Origin: Heterodera schachtii
Lineage: Eukaryota; Nematoda; Chromadorea; Rhabditida; Heteroderidae
NCBI GenBank assembly: GCA_023374025.1
Contig: SIJG01000162.1
Span: 26,990-90,989 of the forward strand
Length of the DNA stretch: 64,000 bases
Reading direction: 5' to 3'
Below are positions 59,101 to 64,000 of the stretch, one piece after another. The position numbers and the translations under genes were made by a program. Each line of letters starts with the position of its first letter. The first letter of the stretch is position 1. The notes beneath the pieces were generated by a model. That model saw only the letters and a list, made by a program, of their open reading frames with translations, was not told the origin of the DNA and did not search any database.

Positions 59101-62100
59101 AATAATTACAAAAACCAAAAATTTTGGATTTAATTTTGGATTGTTAGTAATTGATAAAAAAATGTAGAGAACAGTTTAATTTTGAAAAAAACCAGAACAA
59201 TTGACAGGATTCCACCCTGAAAAGTTGTATAATAATGTTAAATCGAGTTTTTTTTTTAAATTAAAAAAACATAAAAATTTTTCCCTTACGCCCTAAAATG
59301 GGATGTCAATTAAAATACTTATTCAAAGCATATAAATAAATTTTAAATTTAATTTATTATTTTTTTTAATTTCCACCTGCTCGCCTTCCGTCCGCACAAC
59401 TTCGATGGTCTGCGAAATTTTGTTGCCCACGTACAAATTGCGACCATTCCAATCGTATGCCATACAAAACGGGTCATTCGGAATTTGGGCTGTCAACAGC
59501 TGTGTGCGATTGTTTGTCAACAGTTCAGCTAAAAAATTATTTAAATATTTGACAAAATGCCTGGATTTGTTTAATATTAGGCAAAAAAAGCCTAGATTGG
59601 ACCAGTACAAATATTGGACCTAGGCCTCGATATTATATATTTTACTGTGCTAATTTTATATTGGTTGGCCATGATTCGTTGTAAATAAAAACTGTCCAAA
59701 TTAGTACGAGAATTTAAATTAGTAAAATACTGTTTTTCGTAATAATACTGTATTCTCAAGCGTGATTTGATATTCCCAATTCGTCATAAAATTCGTCATA
59801 AAATTATTTCCCAATTTTTGTTGTGCCAATCCCAATTTTTTCACTTAATTGTGTTACTGAATCATACACACCGTATTTCCTGTCCAAATACAGTATTTAC
59901 GGGTGCCAAAATACTCTTTTGAGGCATTCATTGCCCCCCCCCCCACAGTAAAAAAACCCACTTTTGTAAATTCGTGCATCCGAAATCACTGTGGCCATCA
60001 CCAGCCGTGCCATGCTGCCATGCTCCAGGTGGAACAATTTCTGTGTTTGGGCATCAAAGTCGGCATCATGCGCATTCTGTAAGCCACTGATTGGTGTAAT
60101 GCCGGCCATTTCGGCACGTTGTTTTGCCGTGCTGTCCTTTGCGCCGCCGGCCAACGATGTGCCGGTGATCATCGTTTTGAATATCTGTGAAAATTTGCTT
60201 TTGTAATATTTGAAAATAATGAACCCTCGTACAACATGTGATAGCCTTAATAACCAATCCATGTAATTTTAATAAAACTAATTGTAACCCAGGCGATTTG
60301 CTTTCCCTATTACAGTAATTATGGTGGTTTAATATGCTTCAAGCGGATACTGTATCTTTTCAAAACCTAAGAAAGGTTCTAAAAAATTTATCCGTAGCTG
60401 AAAAAGTTCATTCCATTGTGTACAAGGGCGTAGGCAGGGGGGGGGGGGGCTGGGGGGGCTAAAGCCCCCCCCCCCCCCCGAAACACAAAAAGTAAAAAAT
60501 TTTCAGTAAATTTTTTTGAAATTTTAAGCAATTTTCTTAACAAAATTGCATTAAAATACTCAAAAATTTTCCCAGCGGCGCCTATCGGCATCGCCGGACC
60601 CCCATTATACCATATTTTTGAAAAATGGAGGCCAGAATGGCAAAAAATATTAATTTTTTGGCGAAAAATTTTGTAAAATACACCCCCATAATTCGGGATT
60701 TCAAAAAACCAAAAATACACCCCTAAAAATCGACTTTTTGACTTCAGCCCCCCCCCCCCCCCCAAAGCCAAGGGTCTGGCTACGCCCTTGATTGTGTATA
60801 TTGGACCCGTTCGAAACCGCAAATTCTCGAGACGAAAGACCGAGATTTGGCACACCGAGACCAAAAGAATCTGGGATATTCCTAGAGTCGAGACGAAAAA
60901 AAAAAACATGAGACTTTTTCACGTTCATGGATGGCTAAGGAGTTTCAAAAAATTGAAAAACCTTATCCGAGTCAAGAACTCCTATGAACAGCATAAATTT
61001 GTACCATGATAAAATTTTTACAACATTTTCCGATCACAAGAAAAAAAAATTTTCCACCAAGAAAACTGACCATCAACAGGAACGGACGATGGTCAGCAAC
61101 GCAGCGGTGCTTGTCCGTGTCCAGCACCATTCCGCTTGGGCAAATGCATGTGTATGTGCCGTTGTTGCCAAGCGCACAAATGTGCGAGCATGGGATTGGC
61201 GAGACGGAACATGCGCTTGTTGTCACCAGTTTTGGCTGCAAAACGGGGTGAACAGTGACAACACCAAGTGCCTTGGAGAATGTGTGGGATGGATAATCTT
61301 GGTTGGTGCCGTTCGGGTATTTCGGATACAGTTGCAGACGTTGCAGTCGTCTGAATAAATGTAAACAATGGCATGAATGAAAAAGGGTGTTTGTTCGATC
61401 CCAGCCATTGGGGATTAAAATGCCGGAGATTAGTCGGGAAAATGTGGGAGATCGGAGATTTCGGGGACAAAATTCCAGAGACGGAATTTTTAAGAAAAAT
61501 GCAGTGACCGACTGAGTAAAATGCCGTTGTTCGAAAATTTCAAAGACAAATGCCGCGTATCGGAGATTAAGAGGAATGGATATTTTAGTATAAATTCCGG
61601 GGATTAGAAAAAAAAAAGTGGAACATAATTGTGGATTCAGGGATAACCTGGGATAAACTCTAAACGCACCGATCGCTGTAGTAAATGAAGTCCTCAAAGA
61701 TTGACATTGCGTGTGGATGTTGAACAAATTTGCTGTTTGCAATAACTTGGGTACGACCTGCAAAAAAAAAAAAAAAAATCAAATATTCGCCTCAAATATG
61801 GTAGTATCATTCTGTAATTTTCAGATTTATTTATTTGAATATCATAAAGTATCAATTTTCCGCAAAATATTTTCGAAATTTTGTATAAGTTTATAAAATA
61901 TTACAGTACTCTATCTAATTGATCGCCAAAAAATAAATAAATCATATTTAAAATGGTCAAATAAAAAATCCGTAATAAATTCGTAATTCATAACTACAAT
62001 AAGTGTTCCTGTTCTTGATGTATAATTCTTGTGAAAAATAGTCTCAATTCTTCACAATTTAATTATACCGTAGTCTGAGGAGAGTTCAATTTCAATTACA

Positions 62101-64000
62101 GAAACTGGCATAATTAAAGTAATCTTAGTAAGCTTTTGCACACCGTACCTTTTCCGTCATAATCAACAAAGTCAATGTAGTCCAGCTTTGAGTCAGCAAA
62201 GTACACACGATTTGTGGTGAAGTCGAGCGCAATTGAGTTGGGCCAATAAATTTTTGTGTTCACCAAAATGGTGCGGCCCGTGCCGTCCATGTTGGCACGC
62301 TCAATGCGCGGGTGTTGGCCCCAGTCGGTCCAAAACATCAGTGCCACGCGCGGGTCGACAGCCAACCCTCGGGGCTGATCAATGTCATCATGGAGAAGAA
62401 CGGCACGAACTGTTCACAAAATCAAGTCAAATAGATAAAGAAAGATAAAAACTGTGATTTCCATGCTTAACCGACTGGTAGGGGTGAATTCTGGAAAAAC
62501 CAGGAAGTGCCTAGAGAATCAAGTTTACCTGAATAATTTTCTATGAAATTTATCTTATGCTCTTGAAAAAATTTCTTTTAAAATTAATTCGTCATAAAAT
62601 TTTTGAAACGGAGGGGAACAGTGCACCACTGAAAACTTGGTTTCATGTATGACCTGGTCATGAATTTTTTATGGGCTTGAAAAAACCAGGCATACCCGTG
62701 CCTGGAATCAAGGACCTGAATTTATGATGTCATGCTTTACATAAACTATTTTTTATGGAACTTAATCCAGGCACAGAAAAACTTTGGATTTATACCCCAA
62801 TGCCTAGTTCCTGGAACTTTTTGAATTTTTAAATTTCACCTCCCGGCTTTTGTAGACTGGCAATTTCGATGGTGTTCAACGAGGAATCCACCCAGTACAG
62901 GTTGCGGCCCACCCAGTCCACTGCAATGCCCTCCGTGATGTCCAGTCCGATGCCGATGAATGTCTGCACATCGGTGCCGTTCCGCGTGGCACTGTAGATG
63001 CGCTTGTCCCGAATGTCGGACCAGTAGATACGGTCGTCCACCGAGTCCCAGGCCAATGCCACCGCATTCTCCACCTGTGTGGTATGGTATGTCATCGTGA
63101 CTGTATTTAATGGCAAAACTCAATATGTTTTCAAATTTATTGCAAAATTCGAAATTTTCCAAAATTTTAAAAACTTAGGGAAAATTTTGAAAAAAAATCA
63201 AAGAATGATTTGGTGTTTCTGGTAGGCGTGCGGGAAATAATCTTTATAAATTTTAGAAAAATTTGGTAAGAAAATTTTAAATTGCATTCATTTCTCTTTA
63301 AAAAAGTTTAAAAAACTAAATTATTTATTTTTTTAAATGAAAAAATTTTGAAAAATAAAATAAAAGTTAATTTTCATTTGAAATCGGAAAAAAGAAATTT
63401 TATATTAATTAATTATTTCTTCACTTGTGCAGCAAAAGTGCGCCAATTCTCCAGCGAACTGTCCGACCAATAGATGCTAAAATAGAAATATTTATGAAAA
63501 TAATTTGAAAAATGGATTAAAAATTATTTAAATTATTTATTAAAATTAATAATTAGCACAGCCAATGGCCATTAAAAACGTGCCGATTTCTGTTGGACAC
63601 GTACACACGCATGTCCGCACGGTTCTCCGTCACCTTGCAGGTCCGCTTGTCCGGCTCAAGCTCATATGCCGGATCACAGCTGCACCGGAAACCGTGCTTC
63701 TCGTCCGTACAGTGTTGAGAACTGTACACAATACGGTCGTATTATTACTATTGGCATATGGTATGTGGTATTTTTGTAAAATTACATACCATGTTCTTGG
63801 GTCAAGGCACTCATTTTCTGGCTCACATTTTGTCTACAAAAGCAAATATTTTTTATGGAAACTCATTAAATTCACTCTCATTACGGTAATTTACCGTAAT
63901 TTTTGGAAATAGTAATAATTTAAAACATTTTTGCCATCCCCAACATTTATGAGTTGGGAGATTTTGAAAAAAATTAATTAATTAAATTTGCCAAATTTTT
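28133..64000 (-). CDS. LRP1/LRP2 (megalin)-family endocytic receptor, C-terminal part; N-terminus beyond window
   Basis: A single-pass giant receptor that binds and internalises extracellular ligands such as lipoproteins; the C. elegans homologue lrp-1 acts in epidermal sterol uptake and moulting. In protein order from the right edge: EGF, four YWTD propellers each followed by EGF, 10 LDLa repeats, two EGF, propeller, EGF, 11 LDLa repeats, two EGF, propeller, two EGF, transmembrane helix, cytoplasmic tail ending at 28133. The 10 then 11 LDLa counts equal clusters III and IV of LRP1 and LRP2. Exons are about 50-400 bp with GT-AG junctions. Introns longer than 300 bp (for example 35.0-35.4, 35.76-36.2, 38.75-39.25, 41.25-41.7, 46.05-46.5, 52.86-53.28, 58.15-58.6, 58.95-59.35, 61.8-62.1 and 63.1-63.4 kb) are A/T-rich with nothing further seen beyond the repeats listed. 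No coding defect was seen. LRP1 and LRP2 orthology cannot be separated here. Confidence 0.93.
29620..30250 (-). other. LRP membrane-proximal EGF-like pair
   Basis: Two modules: [18 protein letters not shown] with RCMCPDN (about 30100-30250) and [20 protein letters not shown] (about 29625-29720). The second resembles the Cys-rich stalk just outside the membrane in this family. Confidence 0.75.
30805..33242 (-). other. LRP last YWTD-type beta-propeller
   Basis: Exons carry [35 protein letters not shown], the basic insertion [57 protein letters not shown] and [16 protein letters not shown]-x-x-x-x-x-(I/L)-Y-W and AVDxxxxxIYW strands are the propeller signature. The domain is probably extracellular and releases ligand at low pH, as known for the family. 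Confidence 0.8.
32263..32277 (-). other. Candidate furin-type cleavage site RRKRR in the LRP ectodomain
   Basis: The codons CGA CGC AAA AGG CGT encode RRKRR, preceded by AEAAG and followed by WSQPLDE, inside a loop-like insertion of the last propeller. The R-x-(K/R)-R consensus is met. Vertebrate LRP1, but not LRP2, is cut by furin in the corresponding membrane-proximal region. Cleavage here is inference. Confidence 0.5.
33613..34195 (-). other. LRP EGF pair, the second calcium-binding type
   Basis: [20 protein letters not shown] with YYCHCRDGF (34020-34150), then [20 protein letters not shown] with SYLCKC (33613-33715). DIDEC followed by the N/S-Y pattern is the calcium-binding EGF signature. 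Confidence 0.85.
34360..40018 (-). other. LRP LDLa cluster of 11 repeats (cluster IV type)
   Basis: Eleven class A repeats can be followed across exons, each with the C-x-D-x-x-x-D-C-x-D-x-S-D-E calcium motif or a variant. Examples are [142 protein letters not shown], and [10 protein letters not shown]. One repeat (about 34560-34605) keeps an altered acidic motif. The cluster is the ligand-binding surface. The foldback at 37379 sits in one of its introns. Confidence 0.85.
37379..38359. mobile_element. Foldback with about 40 copies of GGGGGGGAAACGACG
   Basis: Sits in an LRP intron. The left arm (37389-37476) is CCCCCCCGTCGTTT units; the right arm (37764-38350) is about 590 bp of the inverse unit, with GGGGGGGAACCGGCG and CCTGG variants. 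The centre (37477-37763) is an A/T-rich near-perfect palindrome around TTTTATGATGAACCACTAAG. CATTTTATT flanks both sides (37370-37378 and 38360-38368), an 8-9 bp duplication. The ends are GGGTGCACTTC and, inverted, CGGAGCAGGTC. The long Pro-Pro-Arg translations of the array are artefacts. Confidence 0.85.
40395..43880 (-). other. LRP beta-propeller following LDLa cluster III
   Basis: Strands seen in order: [94 protein letters not shown] and [12 protein letters not shown]. The following exon opens an EGF module ([12 protein letters not shown]) completed at 39955-40020. Confidence 0.85.
43958..44653 (-). other. LRP EGF pair after LDLa cluster III
   Basis: [20 protein letters not shown] with [14 protein letters not shown] (44498-44653) and [17 protein letters not shown] with VDGFTL (43958-44076). 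Confidence 0.85.
45399..45790. repeat. Six-copy minisatellite abutting an LRP exon and including its splice donor
   Basis: Units start with GTTACCGTAA at 45399, 45457, 45532, 45591, 45658 and 45734 (spacing 58, 75, 59, 67 and 76 bp). Each contains a CCACTATCTTATGGTTGA-like word. The last unit overlaps the real exon end, where CAACCATAAG is followed by the donor GT on the minus strand. Confidence 0.85.
46800..47120. repeat. Degenerate direct repeats of a CCAGG-rich unit
   Basis: GGCCCAGGAAAAGCCAGGCC with TGTCAAGACATG recurs as GAGGCCCAGAAAAATCCAGA with TTGTCAAGACATG, with GGATCC words between. Similar CCAGG-rich text occurs at 62480-62820. It lies in an LRP intron; no gene. Confidence 0.6.
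48255..48470. repeat. Inverted/direct repeat with GGCGCGCCAGTCTAGGCGC
   Basis: TTGGCGCGCCAGTCTAGGCG occurs twice in direct orientation (48279 and 48344), and GCGCCAAACTGGCCCATTCC gives the inverted partner of the outer word. TTCCCGAATATTTA is also doubled at 48433-48468. Probably a small foldback element in an LRP intron; borders not fixed. Confidence 0.55.
50690..50900. repeat. Polypyrimidine (TC)n microsatellite tract
   Basis: About 200 bp consisting almost only of T and C on the plus strand with long TCTCTC runs. On the LRP (minus) strand it is a purine GA tract just downstream of a propeller exon donor. Confidence 0.85.
51551..51872. mobile_element. Foldback with CGGCGAGATTT arrays, 8-bp target duplication
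   Basis: The left end GGGAACGGGACAAAATCTCG and right end CGAGATTTTGGGGTGTACCC, arms of CAAAATCTCGCCGCCGAAAT units, and CACAAATC on both sides (51543-51550 and 51873-51880). The A/T-rich palindromic centre shares TTTTATGATGA with the element at 37379. Confidence 0.88.
54718..54960. repeat. Fragment related to the CAAGGGCGTAG MITE interior
   Basis: CCGATAGGCACCGCCGG, GATAGGCGCCTTCGGGGG and GCCGGCGACCCCCC words repeat the GGCGCCTATCGGCACCGCC motif of the MITEs. No TAG-type termini were seen, so it is a relic in an LRP intron. Confidence 0.45.
55430..55824. mobile_element. hAT-like MITE, CAAGGGCGTAG termini (copy B, inverted relative to A)
   Basis: Also 395 bp. Termini CAAGGGCGTAGCCAGGACCT and TAGCTACGCCCTTG; perfect 8-bp duplication TACTGATC (55422-55429 and 55825-55832). 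The interior is the reverse complement of copy A with few changes. It lies in an LRP intron. Confidence 0.93.
57370..61350 (-). other. LRP propeller 2 of the window with flanking EGF modules
   Basis: [22 protein letters not shown] with ICPSGMVLD (61085-61200), propeller exons with [72 protein letters not shown] and [19 protein letters not shown], then [23 protein letters not shown] (57370-57480). The MITE at 60423 lies between its exons. Confidence 0.82.
60423..60790. mobile_element. hAT-like MITE, CAAGGGCGTAG termini (copy C)
   Basis: 368 bp; termini CAAGGGCGTAGGCAGG and GGTCTGGCTACGCCCTTG; perfect 8-bp duplication ATTGTGTA (60415-60422 and 60791-60798). Same orientation and interior as copy A, with a 27-bp net shortening. 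It lies in an LRP intron. Confidence 0.93.
61390..61665. repeat. Degenerate GGAGATTAG-type repeat
   Basis: GCCGGAGATTAG, GGGAGATCGGAGATTTCGG, TATCGGAGATTAAGAGG and TCCGGGGATTAG recur irregularly in an LRP intron. Confidence 0.45.
61668..63480 (-). other. LRP propeller 1 of the window
   Basis: Exons encode [15 protein letters not shown] (63424-63478), [20 protein letters not shown] with [20 protein letters not shown] (62838-63077), [20 protein letters not shown] with [20 protein letters not shown] (62149-62410) and [11 protein letters not shown] (61668-61760). This is the clearest YWTD propeller in the window. Confidence 0.9.
63560..63840 (-). other. LRP EGF-like module at the right edge
   Basis: [20 protein letters not shown] followed by DKRTCK, an EGF module whose first cysteines lie in a further exon towards 63840. 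The remaining DNA to 64000 is A/T-rich intron. Confidence 0.75.

Noticed and set aside
60972..61763. Single long minus-strand exon across 60972-61763
   Set aside because: Only 61085-61350 (EGF) and 61668-61760 (propeller strand) carry LRP-type motifs; the stretch between is an intron with degenerate GGAGATTAG repeats that happens to stay open.

Overview
The window looks like AT-rich animal nuclear DNA, most likely from a nematode. The grounds are many short introns, a U6 snRNA gene of nematode type, and gene fragments that splice in the worm manner, including a 46-nt GC-AG intron that restores the frame of a TRPM tail. That GC-AG usage is compatible with a plant-parasitic tylenchid, but nothing here fixes the species.

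Layout. 1-7.2 kb is repeat-rich: foldback elements, a decayed transposase-like gene on the minus strand (2473-4955), a U6 snRNA with a partial tandem copy, and a truncated LINE-type ORF1. 7.7-15.3 kb is one evolutionary cluster: a TRPM cation-channel gene without a visible N-terminal half (11757-15328), a 1.1-kb near-identical copy of its 3' end fused to a foreign first exon (about 7675-9387), and a short tail-anchored repeat protein (10664-11611) that shares that foreign first exon and part of the TRPM linker. Two compact housekeeping genes follow: NDUFA12 of complex I (15680-16406, +) and a TSPO-like translocator protein (17044-17794, -). Then comes an unrecognised six-exon gene (18347-19616, +) with one in-frame stop, a stretch dense in inverted-repeat elements, and the 3' part of a coiled-coil gene (22081-25313, +).

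From 28133 to the right edge the minus strand is one giant gene: the C-terminal part of an LRP1/LRP2 (megalin)-family endocytic receptor. In protein order it shows four YWTD beta-propellers separated by EGF modules, a cluster of 10 LDLa repeats, an EGF pair, a propeller, a cluster of 11 LDLa repeats, an EGF pair, a last propeller with a basic RRKRR site, two EGF modules, a transmembrane helix, and a tail with an NPVY endocytosis motif. The N-terminus lies beyond 64000. Its introns hold MITEs, foldbacks and minisatellites.

The most unusual theme is transposons. At least ten elements were delimited by hand with inverted termini and, in most cases, perfect 8-9 bp target-site duplications. One group (1654-2421, 5172-5647, 37379-38359, 51551-51872) has arms built from short element-specific GC-rich tandem arrays just inside a shared SGG-type terminus. 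A second group starts with GGTA and carries a recurring internal motif. A third is a hAT-like MITE starting CAAGGGCGTAG, present three times.
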